Source: Microbacterium paraoxydans
Lineage (GTDB): Bacteria > Actinomycetota > Actinomycetes > Actinomycetales > Microbacteriaceae
DNA: 64,000 bases
Reading direction: 5' to 3'
Assembly (NCBI RefSeq): GCF_019056515.1
Contig: NZ_CP064873.1
Span: 3,038,001-3,102,000 of the forward strand
Shown: positions 51,560 through 61,080 of the stretch, piece by piece
Position numbering within the stretch: the stretch's first letter is position 1
Layout: every line of letters starts with the position of its first letter
Notes under the pieces: generated by a model
The model's database searches: none
The model's input: the letters and a program-made list of their open reading frames with translations, nothing else
What the model was told of the DNA's origin: nothing
Position numbers and translations under genes: made by a program

Positions 51560-52621
51560 TCAGAACAGCGCGGGCTGCGGAACGTAGTCGCGGGCGGGCG
51601 CCCCGGCGTCGGGGCCGAGCTCGGCGAGGGAGGCCAGCTGCCACCGCGGGTTGCGATCCTTGTCGACGAGCTGCGCGCGGATGCCCTCCACCAGGTCGGG
51701 GTGTTCGTTCACGAACCAGAGCACCCGGCGGTACTCGCCCTCCAGCGCGGCGCGGAGCCCGGTCATCTCCCGGGCCTCCCGCACGGCGTCGAGCGTCACG
51801 ACGAGGCCCGTCGGAGCCAGATCGTCGAGCAGGTCGGCGACGGCCGCCGCTTCCTCGGTGCCGAGCGCGCGGAGCCGCTCGAGGATCTCGGGCACGGTCG
51901 GGGCGGCGAACGCATCGTCGATCCACCCCCGCGCGGCGGGAAGCGAGGACGGCTCCGGCGTCTCGTCGAAGAGCAGGACGATCTCGCTGGGACTCGTCGG
52001 GTCGGCGCGGTAGGCCAGCGCCTCGCGCAGCGCGTCGAGGCGGTCGGAGGGGACGAAGTGATCCGCGAAGCCCGCGTATACGGCGTCGGCACCGTTCATC
52101 GTGGCCCCGGTGAGGCCGAGGTACTCGCCGAGCCGTCCCGGCGCCTGCCCCAGCAGCCAGGTGCCGCCGACGTCGGGCGTGAAGCCGATCCGGGTCTCCG
52201 GCATGGCGAGCTTCGAGCGTTCGGTGACCACGCGGATCGCGGCATGCCCTGCCAGACCGATACCGCCGCCCATCGTGATCCCGTCGGCGAGCGCGACCAC
52301 GGGCTTCGGGTACTCCGCGATCATGGCGTTCATCGCGTACTCGCCTCGGAAGAACTCCGCAGACTGCTCCGGATGGCCGGACGTGATCTGGCCGTGCAGG
52401 CGACGCACGTCGCCGCCCGCGCACATGCCGCGCTCCCCCGCGCCGTCGATGAGGACGATCTGCACGTCGGAGTCGTCGCGCCAGGCCACCAGCGCCTCCG
52501 TGATGGTCGCGATCATGTCCTCATCGAGCGCATTGATCGCCTCGGGGCGGTTGAGCGTGAGCCGCCCGAGCGCTCCTTCGGTGCGGATGAGGACACGGGG
52601 CGCGGCGGGGGTATCGGTCAC
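51560..52621 (-). CDS. 3-hydroxyisobutyryl-CoA hydrolase (enoyl-CoA hydratase family)
   Basis: A 353-residue crotonase-superfamily protein; the length (not about 260) and C-terminal half fit HIBCH. LTLNRPEAINALDEDM (about residues 21-36) is family-typical. MCAGGDVRRL (about 66-75) is the oxyanion loop, and MPETRIGFTPDVGGTWLL (about 136-153) carries the catalytic Glu and Asp. It hydrolyses 3-hydroxyisobutyryl-CoA in valine breakdown. It begins with GTG 52621; the gene is divergent from the orphan ABC ATPase. Confidence 0.92.
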   Translation of the reverse strand: MTDTPAAPRVLIRTEGALGRLTLNRPEAINALDEDMIATITEALVAWRDDSDVQIVLIDGAGERGMCAGGDVRRLHGQITSGHPEQSAEFFRGEYAMNAMIAEYPKPVVALADGITMGGGIGLAGHAAIRVVTERSKLAMPETRIGFTPDVGGTWLLGQAPGRLGEYLGLTGATMNGADAVYAGFADHFVPSDRLDALREALAYRADPTSPSEIVLLFDETPEPSSLPAARGWIDDAFAAPTVPEILERLRALGTEEAAAVADLLDDLAPTGLVVTLDAVREAREMTGLRAALEGEYRRVLWFVNEHPDLVEGIRAQLVDKDRNPRWQLASLAELGPDAGAPARDYVPQPALF

Positions 52622-52731
52622 GGGTGCCAGGCTACCCCGTCGCGTGCGGCCGGATTCCGCACGAAATGCGGGTTCCGGGGCGGTTTTCCGGCAGGATAGG
52701 AGGAACTGTTCATCGCAACGAGAGGTCCCGG

Positions 52732-54660
52732 ATGCCCGAAGGACAGGTGCTCGAGTTCACGAATGTGACGAAGCGCTTCAACGAGGTGACGGCCGTCTCG
52801 GATTTCTCCGCCCGTGTCGAGCCCGGCGCCGTCACCGCCTTCCTCGGCCCCAACGGTGCCGGCAAGACGACGACCCTGCGAATCCTGCTCGGCCAGGTGC
52901 GCGCCACGTCCGGCACCGCCACGATCGGCGGGGCCGCCTACGCCGAGCTGCGGCAGCCGCTGCGCACGATCGGCGCCGTGCTGGAGGAGACGGCCTATCG
53001 GCCGCGCCGCACGGCGAGCCGTCAGCTCACCATCGCCGCGAAGGCCAACGGCATCCGCCTGGCCCGCGTCGACGAGGTCATCTCCCTCGTCGGCCTGGAG
53101 GGCGAGGCGGACACGCGCATCGGCGGGTTCTCGCTCGGCATGCGCCAGCGCCTCAGCGTCGCCCACGCGCTCCTCGGCGACCCCGGCGCCCTCGTCTTCG
53201 ACGAGCCGGCGAACGGCCTCGACCCGGAGGGCATCCGCTGGATGCGGCTGCTGATGCGTCGCCTCGCTGACGAAGGGCGCACGGTGCTGGTCTCCTCCCA
53301 CGTGCTCAGCGAGATCGAGCAGGTCGCCGACCACGTGCTCGTGCTCTCCAAGGGACGCCTCGTGCTGTCGAGCGGCATCGAGACCCTGGCCGATCCGGCC
53401 GGCGGCTCCGTGGTCGTCGACTCAGCCGATCGCCCCGGCCTCACGACCGCGCTGGTCGCCGCCGGGTTCGACATCGAGGTGCTCCGCTCCGGGCTGACCG
53501 TGCGCGGGACCGACGCCAGCCGCGTCGGCGCCGTCGCTGCGGACGCCGGTATCGCTCTCAGCACGCTCGTGCAGCGCGGCCCGACGCTGGAGGACGTCTT
53601 CATCGACCTCATGCGGGGCGGCCGCTTCGACACCGCCCCGGCGCTCGATCAGACGGAGGCTCCCGCCGAGGAGGATCCCGAGTCCGCGACCGCCGCCGAG
53701 GCTCCGGCAGAGGAGTCTCCGACGGACGGCCCGTCGACGGATGAAGCCGCCGGGACCGCCGCTGCGGCTCTCGCAGCCGGCGGCACCGCCGCGCTCGCCG
53801 ACGACCTGACGCCTCAGGCCACGGGCCCTGTCACCGCCGAGACGATCGCCGACGACACCGCTCCGACCGACGAGGCGGATGCCACCGCGGACGAGGATGC
53901 GACCCGGGCCCTTCCCGTCGTCTCCGCCGACGACGCGACCCGGATCCTGCCCGTGGTCGACGCGACCGCAGACGCGCAGCCCGCGGATGCGGATGCCGAC
54001 GCGGAGGCCGAGGACTCGCCGTCGTTCGACGACATCCTCTTCGGTGCGCCCGCGCCCGTCGCCGAGTCTCCGCGGCGGTCCTTCGCCGCCCTGTTCGCAG
54101 CCGCGTCCGCAGACGCGGAGACCGAGTCGTCCGCGCAGCCGGCGGCGACGGACGCTCCGGGCGAGACCGAGTCCGAGTCCGAGTCCGAGTCGCCGTCGAC
54201 GACCGACGAGACCCCCGCCGAGGACGTCGACTCCGCTGCCGATGCACCGGCCGACAGCACGAGCACCGACGCGCCCGACAGCGCCTCCGGTGACGAGGAG
54301 CCCGCGGGCGTGGAGTTCTTCACCGGTCTGGACGCCTCGTCGGCGGACGAGGAGCCCGCGCCGTCCGAGGACACCGCCGAAGCCGCAGCGCAGGGTGAGG
54401 ACGCCTCTCCTGCGTCCGACGACGACCCGCGATCGGCCGCCGTGAGCTCGATGCTGGCCGCCGCCGCACGCGCCTACTACGAGGACGAGCCGCGCGACTA
54501 CCCGCTCGCTCCGGCGGAGGAGACGTCGTCCGGCCACGGGGCTCCGCAGGACGAGATCGCGAGCGACGAGTCCGCAGTCGATACGGAGACCCCGGCGGAG
54601 CAGCACGCCCCCGCGGACGACCGTGGCGACGAGCACCACGACGACGAGCACCACGGCTGA
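52732..54660 (+). CDS. ABC transporter ATPase with a ~340-residue acidic tail
   Basis: A 642-residue protein. Residues 1 to about 302 are a normal DrrA/CcmA-type ABC domain: Walker A GPNGAGKTT (39-47), a diverged signature FSLGMRQRL in place of LSGGQ, and LVFDEPANGLDPEG. The rest is Ala/Asp/Glu/Ser/Pro-rich, probably disordered, and contains DATRALPVV and DATRILPVV (about residues 389-410) and ESESESES. No permease gene is next to it. ATG 52732 follows GAGAGG. The tail may bind a partner or be phosphorylated on Thr in the two TR-LPVV motifs; this is inference. Confidence 0.88.
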   Translation: MPEGQVLEFTNVTKRFNEVTAVSDFSARVEPGAVTAFLGPNGAGKTTTLRILLGQVRATSGTATIGGAAYAELRQPLRTIGAVLEETAYRPRRTASRQLTIAAKANGIRLARVDEVISLVGLEGEADTRIGGFSLGMRQRLSVAHALLGDPGALVFDEPANGLDPEGIRWMRLLMRRLADEGRTVLVSSHVLSEIEQVADHVLVLSKGRLVLSSGIETLADPAGGSVVVDSADRPGLTTALVAAGFDIEVLRSGLTVRGTDASRVGAVAADAGIALSTLVQRGPTLEDVFIDLMRGGRFDTAPALDQTEAPAEEDPESATAAEAPAEESPTDGPSTDEAAGTAAAALAAGGTAALADDLTPQATGPVTAETIADDTAPTDEADATADEDATRALPVVSADDATRILPVVDATADAQPADADADAEAEDSPSFDDILFGAPAPVAESPRRSFAALFAAASADAETESSAQPAATDAPGETESESESESPSTTDETPAEDVDSAADAPADSTSTDAPDSASGDEEPAGVEFFTGLDASSADEEPAPSEDTAEAAAQGEDASPASDDDPRSAAVSSMLAAAARAYYEDEPRDYPLAPAEETSSGHGAPQDEIASDESAVDTETPAEQHAPADDRGDEHHDDEHHG

Positions 54661-54670
54661 GCCCCCCGCA

Positions 54671-54708
54671 GCAGAACGCCCTCCCGGTCGACCGGGAGGG
54701 CGTTCTGC
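54671..54708. terminator. 18-bp perfect hairpin between convergent genes
   Basis: Arms 54671-54688 and 54691-54708 are fully complementary. It lies between the ABC ATPase stop (54660) and the minus-strand hypothetical gene stop (54717). Confidence 0.88.
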
Positions 54709-54716
54709 ATCCGGGA

Positions 54717-55166
54717 TCAGGCCGGACGTGGTCGGATGACCGGGCGCCGACTGCCCTTCGACACCGGGGTCGGAGCCGTGGCGACGATCTCCTCGACCGT
54801 CGTGGGTTCCTCGGACACCGGGAGGCGCAGCGCCTGCGTCAGCGCCAGGCCGTGCCGTGTGGTCAGGATCAGGCGGTTGTACTGCGGATCGCCCTCGAGA
54901 TCGACGACCACGCTCGGACGTCGACGGCGGATCAGCACGAAGTCGAGGCTCCCCGCGGCCTTCCAGCTCCCGGCGGCCAGCACGCCCGGGATGTGGGTAC
55001 CCGGATTCGGGACGCCGCGGAGCCAGGTCCAGGCATCGTCTGTCAGCTGGACCTTGGTGATCGTGTCGCGCACGATGCGGACGTTCTCGCGGTGGAAGGT
55101 GGCGGCACGTTCGATGGGCGAGAGCACGACCTCGAGTTGCGTCTGGTCCAGCAACAACGTCACCAT
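54717..55166 (-). CDS. Conserved-looking hypothetical protein
   Basis: A 149-residue protein of alternating strands (MVTLLLDQTQLEVVLSPIERAATF...VRIVRDTITKVQLTDDAW) with no motif I recognise. The beta-rich first 110 residues (SWKAAGSLDFVLIRRRRPSVVVDL, with a basic hairpin) could be a small lipid- or nucleic-acid-binding fold. The C-terminal 40 residues are Thr/Pro-rich and basic. Coding quality is good and it is bounded by a terminator, so it is real. Confidence 0.7.
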   Translation of the reverse strand: MVTLLLDQTQLEVVLSPIERAATFHRENVRIVRDTITKVQLTDDAWTWLRGVPNPGTHIPGVLAAGSWKAAGSLDFVLIRRRRPSVVVDLEGDPQYNRLILTTRHGLALTQALRLPVSEEPTTVEEIVATAPTPVSKGSRRPVIRPRPA

Positions 55167-55465
55167 GCCCCCAGTCTGCCAGCGCCGTCCTCCCGGTTGG
55201 CTGGAAGTTGCTCACAGGAACGCAACGATCCCTTGTCGGAATCCCTCAGTCTGCCCTCACGACTCCTTCGCGAGGACAGGCTCCCACGCACGAACAGGCG
55301 CTGCCGCGGGCGGAAGCCTGGCTCCGCGCGAAGGCCTGATGCCGAAGGGCTTCGGGCCTGCAGGCGTTCGCGGGAGATCAGGCAACGGTGTCCAAGGGTG
55401 CCTGCCCCCGCGCGGCTGCCTGTTCTCACGCGAACGAGTCACGCGAACGAGCAGCGGGGCGGCGA
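55167..55465. other. Non-coding gap with short repeats
   Basis: About 300 bp between two minus-strand genes. No gene seen. A 13-bp unit TCACGCGAACGAG is directly repeated at 55426-55438 and 55439-55451. GGCCTG/CAGGC words recur (55270-55385) and could form several alternative stems. It must contain the promoter of the gene at 54717. Confidence 0.5.
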
Positions 55466-56788
55466 TCAGGGGCGCGCGGTCTGGGCGGCCTGAGCGGCGT
55501 GCGGCAGGGCTTCCTCGATCCGCTGGAGCTCGTCCTCGCCGTGCGCGGCGGTGAGGAACCAGGCCTCGAAGACGCTCGGCGGCAGCGCGACGCCGTGCTC
55601 GCGCATCGCGTGGAAGAACGCCGCGTACCGGAACGACTCCTGCGCCTGCGCCTCGGCGTAGTCGCGCGGGGCGGAGGCGCGGAACGAGGCGCTGAAGAGG
55701 TTGCCGGCGGAGGCGAGGGCGTGGGTCACTCCGGCCTCGGCGAGCGCGCGGTCGAGAGCCGACGAGACCCGAGCGGCTGCGGCGTCGACGGTCGCGTAGA
55801 CCTCCGGCGTCGCGAGGCGGAGCGTGGCCAGGCCCGCGGCCACGGACAGCGGGTTCCCGGAGAGCGTCCCCGCCTGGTAGACGGGGCCGAGGGGCGCCAG
55901 GAGGTCCATGACCTCGGCACGGCCACCGAGCGCCGCCAGCGGCATACCGCCGCCGACGACCTTGCCGAAGGTCAGGATGTCGGGCAGGTAGTCCTCTCCG
56001 GCCTGCGCCTGGAGGCCCCAGAAGCCGGCCGGGTGCACCCGGAAGCCGGTGAGGACCTCGTCGAGGATCATGAGAGCACCGTGGGCGTGCGCGGTCTCCG
56101 CGATGAGGCGGTTGAATCCGGGGAGCGGGGGCACCACGCCCATGTTCGCGGCCGAGGCCTCCACGATGACGGCCGCGATGCGGGGACCGTGCTCGGCGAA
56201 GACGGCGGCGAGCGCCTCGGGGTCGTTGTAGCGGATCACGAGCGTCTGCGCGGCGATCGGCGCGGGCACGCCGGCCGAACCGGGAAGCGCCAGCGTGGCG
56301 ACCCCGGAGCCCGCCTCGGCGAGCAGGCCGTCGGAGTGGCCGTGATAGTGGCCGGCGAACTTCACGAGCAGATCGCGGCCGGTCGCACCGCGGGCGAGGC
56401 GGATCGCGGTCATGGTGGCCTCGGTGCCCGTCGAGACGAGACGGACACGCTCCACGGGACGGATCTCGCCGAAGCGGACGCGGTCGGCGATGAGCGCGGC
56501 GAGCTCGACCTCCCCCTCGGTCGGAGCGCCGAAGGAGAGCCCGCGGGTGGCGGCCTCCTGCACGGCGGCGACGACGTCGGGCTGCGCGTGTCCGAGCAGT
56601 GCGGGACCCCAGGACGCGACGAGGTCGACGTACTCGCGACCCGCGGCGTCGGTCACTGTGGCGCCGCGCGCCGAGGCGAGGAACCGCGGCGTCCCGCCGA
56701 CCGACCCGTAGGCCCGCACCGGAGAGTTCACCCCGCCGGGGATCACCGCACGGGCGGCAGAGAAAAGGTCGTCATTGCGGTCGGTCAT
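55466..56788 (-). CDS. hemL: Glutamate-1-semialdehyde 2,1-aminomutase
   Basis: A 440-residue PLP enzyme. [15 protein letters not shown] (18-32) is the family start, [14 protein letters not shown] is at about 121-134, LDEVLTGFR at 242-250 and the PLP lysine is Lys276 in [11 protein letters not shown]. It makes 5-aminolevulinate for heme via the C5 route. ATG 56788 follows GGAGGAG. Last of the minus-strand heme genes, 90 bp after hemB. Confidence 0.95.
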   Translation of the reverse strand: MTDRNDDLFSAARAVIPGGVNSPVRAYGSVGGTPRFLASARGATVTDAAGREYVDLVASWGPALLGHAQPDVVAAVQEAATRGLSFGAPTEGEVELAALIADRVRFGEIRPVERVRLVSTGTEATMTAIRLARGATGRDLLVKFAGHYHGHSDGLLAEAGSGVATLALPGSAGVPAPIAAQTLVIRYNDPEALAAVFAEHGPRIAAVIVEASAANMGVVPPLPGFNRLIAETAHAHGALMILDEVLTGFRVHPAGFWGLQAQAGEDYLPDILTFGKVVGGGMPLAALGGRAEVMDLLAPLGPVYQAGTLSGNPLSVAAGLATLRLATPEVYATVDAAAARVSSALDRALAEAGVTHALASAGNLFSASFRASAPRDYAEAQAQESFRYAAFFHAMREHGVALPPSVFEAWFLTAAHGEDELQRIEEALPHAAQAAQTARP

Positions 56789-56878
56789 CGAGGCTCCTCC
56801 GTGATGCACGGCGCTCTCCCGGCATCCCTTCCAGGCTAACCCGCCGCCTGCCCTTCCGAGGCCGCGGCCGACGAAGGG

Positions 56879-57856
56879 TCAGCCGCGCAGCCAGCGGGCC
56901 GCTTCGGTGGCCCAGTACGTCAGCACCGCGTCGGCGCCCGCCCGGCGGATCGACAGCAGCGACTCGAGGACCGCGGCGCGCCGATCGATCCAGCCGTTCG
57001 CGGCGGCGGCCTCGATCATCGCGTACTCGCCCGACACCTGGTACGCCCAGACCGGGACGGTCACGGCGTCGCGGACCTCGCGGAGCACGTCGAGGAAGGC
57101 CATCGCCGGCTTCACCATGACGATGTCCGCGCCCTCGTCCTCGTCGACCAGCGCCTCCCGCACGCCCTCGCGACGGTTGCCGGGGTCGAGCTGATACGTG
57201 CGGCGGTCGCCCTGGAGCTGCGAGTCCACGGCTTCGCGGAACGGGCCGTAGAACGCGCTCGCGTACTTCGCGGCATACGCCAGGATCAGGGTGTCGGTGA
57301 AGCCCTCGGCGTCGAGCGCCTGACGGATCACGGCGACCTGGCCGTCCATCATCCCGGACAGCCCCAACAGCTGCGATCCCGCGCGCGCCTGGGCGAGGGC
57401 CATCGAGGCGTATCGCTCCAGGGTCGCGTCGTTGTCCACCGAGCCGTCGGCGGCGAGGACGCCGCAGTGCCCGTGATCGGTGAACTCGTCGAGGCAGAGG
57501 TCGGTCTGCACGACGAGCGCGTCGCCGACCTCGGCCGCCAGCGCCTCGGTGGCGACGTTCAGGATGCCCTGCGGGTCGTCCGCGCCGGAGCCCCGGGCGT
57601 CGCGCACCGCGGGAACGCCGAACAGCATGACCCCGCCGACCCCGGCCTCCGCGGCCTCCACGGCCGCGGAACGCAGCGAGTCGATCGAGTGCTGGGCGAC
57701 GCCGGGCATCGACCCGATGGCGACCGGCTCGCTGATGCCCTCGCGGACGAAGAGCGGGAGCACGAGCTGACGCGGCTCGAGAGAGGTCTCGCGCACGAGG
57801 TCGCGGACGGCGCGCGACTGACGCAGTCGGCGCAGGCGGACGTCGGGGAAGCTCAC
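56879..57856 (-). CDS. hemB: Porphobilinogen synthase (5-aminolevulinate dehydratase)
   Basis: A 325-residue Class I Schiff-base enzyme joining two 5-aminolevulinates. Active-site lysines are Lys197 ([14 protein letters not shown]) and Lys249 ([10 protein letters not shown]). The metal loop [14 protein letters not shown] has Cys121, Asp123 and Cys131, a mix between the three-Cys zinc type and the all-Asp magnesium type. Overlaps hemD by 4 nt. Confidence 0.95.
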   Translation of the reverse strand: MSFPDVRLRRLRQSRAVRDLVRETSLEPRQLVLPLFVREGISEPVAIGSMPGVAQHSIDSLRSAAVEAAEAGVGGVMLFGVPAVRDARGSGADDPQGILNVATEALAAEVGDALVVQTDLCLDEFTDHGHCGVLAADGSVDNDATLERYASMALAQARAGSQLLGLSGMMDGQVAVIRQALDAEGFTDTLILAYAAKYASAFYGPFREAVDSQLQGDRRTYQLDPGNRREGVREALVDEDEGADIVMVKPAMAFLDVLREVRDAVTVPVWAYQVSGEYAMIEAAAANGWIDRRAAVLESLLSIRRAGADAVLTYWATEAARWLRG

Positions 57857-58650
57857 GGCGCGAACTCGTCTGCCGCGTGCGGAAGGGTGAACTGCGACAC
57901 GGCCTCGATCAGCGCATCGATGGTCTGCCGGTCGGCGACCACCGAGACGGGCAGGCCGGCGCGCTCGGCGTCCTTGGCCGTCCGCGGGCCGATCGCCGCG
58001 AGCAGCGTCTCGTCCGGGATCTCGGGGAACTGCTCCCGCACCTGCTCGGCCACCGAACCGCTGGTGATGAGGATCGCGTTGATCCGGCCGTTCTCGACGT
58101 CGCGGCGGATGCGCTCCGTCACCGGCACACCGACCGTGCGATAGGCGACGACGCCGTGCACGTCGTGTCCCGCCTCGGACAGCAGGATGCTCAGGACGGG
58201 CTTGGCGATCTCGCTGCGCAGCGCCAGGATGCGGCGCGGCTCGTGCTCCAGAGCGATGAGCTGCTGCGCCATGCCCTGCGCGGAGTTGTCCTGTTCGGGG
58301 ACCAGGGCCACCTCGTAGCCCACGGCCTGCAGCGCCGCGGCCGTCGTCTCCCCCACGGCCGCGATCTTCGTGGTCTTCGGCACGACGGCGCGGTGGGCGA
58401 ACAGCACGTCCACCGTGGTCGCGCTCGTGACGGTCAGCCAGTCGAACTCGCCGGCCGCGAGCTGCTCCAGCGCACGGTCGAGGGTCGCCTGATCCGTGGT
58501 CGGAGCGAAGTTGATGAGCGGGGCGACGACGGGGACGGCGCCGAGAGCGCGGAGGCTCGCGGCGACGCTGTCGCCCCAGGGGCCGCCACGGGGCACGAGG
58601 ATGCGCCAGCCGTCCAGCGGTCGGTCCTGCTTGCTTTCAGAAGTGGTCAT
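57853..58650 (-). CDS. hemD: Uroporphyrinogen-III synthase
   Basis: A 265-residue HemD-fold protein. The hinge-linked halves start [17 protein letters not shown] and later [24 protein letters not shown] and [12 protein letters not shown] are the two pseudo-symmetric ligand loops. Sequence conservation is low in the family, but the position between hemC and hemB with 4-nt overlaps on both sides makes it secure. Confidence 0.92.
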   Translation of the reverse strand: MTTSESKQDRPLDGWRILVPRGGPWGDSVAASLRALGAVPVVAPLINFAPTTDQATLDRALEQLAAGEFDWLTVTSATTVDVLFAHRAVVPKTTKIAAVGETTAAALQAVGYEVALVPEQDNSAQGMAQQLIALEHEPRRILALRSEIAKPVLSILLSEAGHDVHGVVAYRTVGVPVTERIRRDVENGRINAILITSGSVAEQVREQFPEIPDETLLAAIGPRTAKDAERAGLPVSVVADRQTIDALIEAVSQFTLPHAADEFAP

Positions 58651-59648
58651 GACAATTCGGATTGCTCTTGAGGGACGAGGTCGGCCGCCCCTTGATCGAG
58701 CAGCCGACGGGCAACAGCGAGCCCGAACTCACGCGCTGCGTGCATCGGGTCTGCACCATCGGCAGCATCCGCACCATTGCCACTGCCGTTCCGATGAATA
58801 TACTCCCCGTTCAGGGCTTCCGTGACGTCCAGACCGATCCGCCGACCGCCGTCCGGGGCGTAGACGACCGTCCTGACGCGGATCTCGGAGTCCTGGACGA
58901 CGGCGTGCGCCGCCATGGGGGCTTGACAACCGGCATCCAGTCCCTCCAAGATGGCGCGCTCGACGGTGATCGCGAGCCGCGTCTCCCGATGATCCAGCGC
59001 CGACAGCGCCGTGCGCAGCTCCTCCGGCGCGTCCGCCCGTGTCTCGACCGCCAGGGATCCCTGGCCGGGAGCGGTCGGCCATTCCGCGAGGCCGAGCTCC
59101 TCCCGATGCAGCGGCGAATCCGTGCCGAGTCGCGAGAGGCCGGCGGCGGCGAGGATCACGGCGTCCAGCTCTCCGGAGGTGACGCGCGCGAGGCGGGAGT
59201 CGACGTTGCCGCGAATGTCCACGACGTGGGCGCGAGGCGCACGGCGGTGGACCTGGGCGATACGTCGCGGGGAGCCGGTACCCACGGCGCTCCCCGCCGG
59301 GAGCTCGTGCAGCGGGATGCCGTGTCGGGTGAGCACCACGTCGCGGGCATCCTCCCGTCGGGGCGTCGCGGCGATGACGAGCGACTCCGGCACCGCCGTG
59401 GGGAGGTCCTTGAGGGAGTGCACGAGGAAGTCGCACTCGCCGGCGAGGAGGGCCTCACGGAGACGGGTGGCGAAGATGCCGAGGCCGCCGATCTCCGACA
59501 GCGAGGCGCGATTGGTGTCGCCCTCGCTGGTGATCGGGACGAGTTCGACGCGGCGGCCGGTGACCTTCTCGAGCGCGGCGGCGACGTGACCCGACTGCGC
59601 CTGCGCGAGCGCGCTGCGGCGGGTGCCGAGACGGATGGGGGTGCTCAT
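58647..59648 (-). CDS. hemC: Hydroxymethylbilane synthase
   Basis: A 333-residue porphobilinogen deaminase. RLGTRRSALAQAQSG (6-20), the VHSLKDLPT catalytic Asp/Lys loop (76-84) and Cys241 (LDAGCQAPM), which holds the dipyrromethane cofactor, are present. Near the C-terminus a Gly/Asn/Ala/Asp-rich insert (about residues 290-310) is coded by unusually AT-rich codons for this genome. ATG 59648 is 5 bp from the hemQ stop. Confidence 0.95.
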   Translation of the reverse strand: MSTPIRLGTRRSALAQAQSGHVAAALEKVTGRRVELVPITSEGDTNRASLSEIGGLGIFATRLREALLAGECDFLVHSLKDLPTAVPESLVIAATPRREDARDVVLTRHGIPLHELPAGSAVGTGSPRRIAQVHRRAPRAHVVDIRGNVDSRLARVTSGELDAVILAAAGLSRLGTDSPLHREELGLAEWPTAPGQGSLAVETRADAPEELRTALSALDHRETRLAITVERAILEGLDAGCQAPMAAHAVVQDSEIRVRTVVYAPDGGRRIGLDVTEALNGEYIHRNGSGNGADAADGADPMHAAREFGLAVARRLLDQGAADLVPQEQSELS

Positions 59649-59653
59649 GGCGC

Positions 59654-60331
59654 TTACTGCAGCACGTCCGCGATCTCGTCGAAGCGCAGGCGGCGCCCCG
59701 TGTAGAAGGGCACCTCCTCCTTCACGAACATGCGGGCGTCGGTGTAGCGGAGGTCGCGCATCATGTCGACGAGGTCGGTCAGCTCGTCGGCTTCCAGCGG
59801 CAGCAGCCACTCGTAGTCGCCGAGGGCGAAGGAGGCCACCGTGTTCGCGATGACGCCGGTGAACGCCGCACCCTTGCGCCCGTGGTCGGCGAGCATCGCG
59901 CGACGCTCGCTCTCCGGCGCGAGGTACCACTCCGGCGTGCGGACGAACGGGTAGAGGCAGAGCCAGTCCTTGGGCTCGATGCCGCGGAGGAAGCCGGGGA
60001 CGTGCGCGCGGTTGAACTCCGCGTCACGGTGGACGCCCATGACGTTCCACACCGGGAGGAGCGAGCGCAGCATCTCGGTGCGGCGCAGGCGGCGGAGAGC
60101 CTTCTGCAGCTCCTCGGCGGTGGCGCCGTGCAGCCACACCATGAGGTCGGCGTCGGCCTTGAGCCCGGAGACGTCGTAGAAGCCGCGGACGGTGACGCCG
60201 GAGTCCTCGACGTGCGAGACGATCGACTCGAGCTCGGTCGCATCGTTCTCGGTGACGGGGGCGTCAGGATTGCGTCGCCAGACGGCCCAGAGGGTGTAAC
60301 CGGACGGGTTCTCTTCGCGCAGGTCGGACAT
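59654..60331 (-). CDS. hemQ: Coproheme decarboxylase HemQ
   Basis: A 225-residue chlorite-dismutase-family protein. It carries the reactive Tyr127 (CLYPFVRTPEWY) and the proximal heme His150 (MLADHGRKG) expected of HemQ/ChdC; the chlorite dismutase Arg is not in place. It decarboxylates coproheme to heme b, the last step of the coproporphyrin-dependent route of Gram-positive bacteria. First gene of hemQ-hemC-hemD-hemB-hemL. Confidence 0.93.
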   Translation of the reverse strand: MSDLREENPSGYTLWAVWRRNPDAPVTENDATELESIVSHVEDSGVTVRGFYDVSGLKADADLMVWLHGATAEELQKALRRLRRTEMLRSLLPVWNVMGVHRDAEFNRAHVPGFLRGIEPKDWLCLYPFVRTPEWYLAPESERRAMLADHGRKGAAFTGVIANTVASFALGDYEWLLPLEADELTDLVDMMRDLRYTDARMFVKEEVPFYTGRRLRFDEIADVLQ

Positions 60332-60381
60332 GATCCCAGTCTGCCCCCTTTGCGGAGGCGCCGCTAATCAGGGGAATACTG

Positions 60382-60406
60382 CCCCCGCCCGAGGGCGGTG
60401 CGGGGG
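60382..60406 (-). terminator. GC hairpin after the small membrane gene cluster
   Basis: CCCCCGC (60382-60388) and GCGGGGG (60400-60406) pair around an 11-nt loop, 7 bp beyond the minus-strand stop at 60413. Confidence 0.55.
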
Positions 60407-60412
60407 GGTGAC

Positions 60413-60685
60413 TCAGCGCGCGATGGCGCGGGCGATGGCCCACACGGCCCCGCCGACGGCGGCGGCGATCCCGACCGTCGCGGCGATCGCGGCAGCCGGA
60501 TTGCGGTCCGCGAACGCACGCGCCTTGACGGCGGCGCGCGCCGACGCCTTCTCGACGCGCCGCGGGATGTTCCCCTTGAGCTCGATGGCGGCGAGGGCCG
60601 CCTTCAGCTCGGCGCGCGCGGAGGCGACGGGGTCGACGATTCCCGCGGGGACCGCGGTGCGCGGCAGCGACTCAGGGGTGCTCAT
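60413..60685 (-). CDS. Small DUF3618-like protein
   Basis: A 90-residue protein. A charged amphipathic stretch (ARAELKAALAAIELKGNIPRRVEKASARA) is followed by one membrane helix (about residues 66-86, PAAAIAATVGIAAAVGGAVW). This is the layout of DUF3618 proteins usually found next to holin-X/DUF1469 genes in actinobacteria. Overlaps that gene by 14 nt. Function unknown, possibly membrane stress. Confidence 0.75.
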   Translation of the reverse strand: MSTPESLPRTAVPAGIVDPVASARAELKAALAAIELKGNIPRRVEKASARAAVKARAFADRNPAAAIAATVGIAAAVGGAVWAIARAIAR

Positions 60686-61079
60686 CGCCGGCCTCCTTCA
60701 CGATTCGGATGTCTTCGGCCACGGCCTGTGCCGGGTTCTGGCGACGGAGCACCTTGCGGAACTTCAGGATGCCGAGCAGTGCGAACAGCAGCACGGCGAT
60801 GATGAGGATGCCGAACACCGCCAGCGCGGACAGCCACACCGGCCACCACGACGACAGTCCCGCGATCGCGAAGACGAGGATCACGGGCACGGCCCAGAAC
60901 AGGAAGAACAGCGCGACGAGGAACCAGACGGAGCCGACCCCCGCGTCCTTCGCCGTGCGCGACACCCACGCCTTGGCCGCGTCGATCTCGGCCTTGACGA
61001 GATTGGTGACGAGCTCCGGCAGGTCGCCGAGCAGCGTCAGCAGACTGTCGTCGGCGCGATCCCGATATCCGCGGGGCAT
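60672..61079 (-). CDS. Holin-X/DUF1469-type membrane protein
   Basis: A 135-residue protein. An N-terminal amphipathic stretch (LLTLLGDLPELVTNLVKAEIDAAKAW) precedes two long hydrophobic helices (about residues 48-72 and 78-105), then a basic/acidic tail. This matches the 'putative Actinobacterial Holin-X' family. Despite the name these are chromosomal proteins not tied to phages here. ATG 61079 is used; the upstream frame is low-complexity. Confidence 0.82.
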   Translation of the reverse strand: MPRGYRDRADDSLLTLLGDLPELVTNLVKAEIDAAKAWVSRTAKDAGVGSVWFLVALFFLFWAVPVILVFAIAGLSSWWPVWLSALAVFGILIIAVLLFALLGILKFRKVLRRQNPAQAVAEDIRIVKEAGDEHP

Positions 61080-61080
61080 G

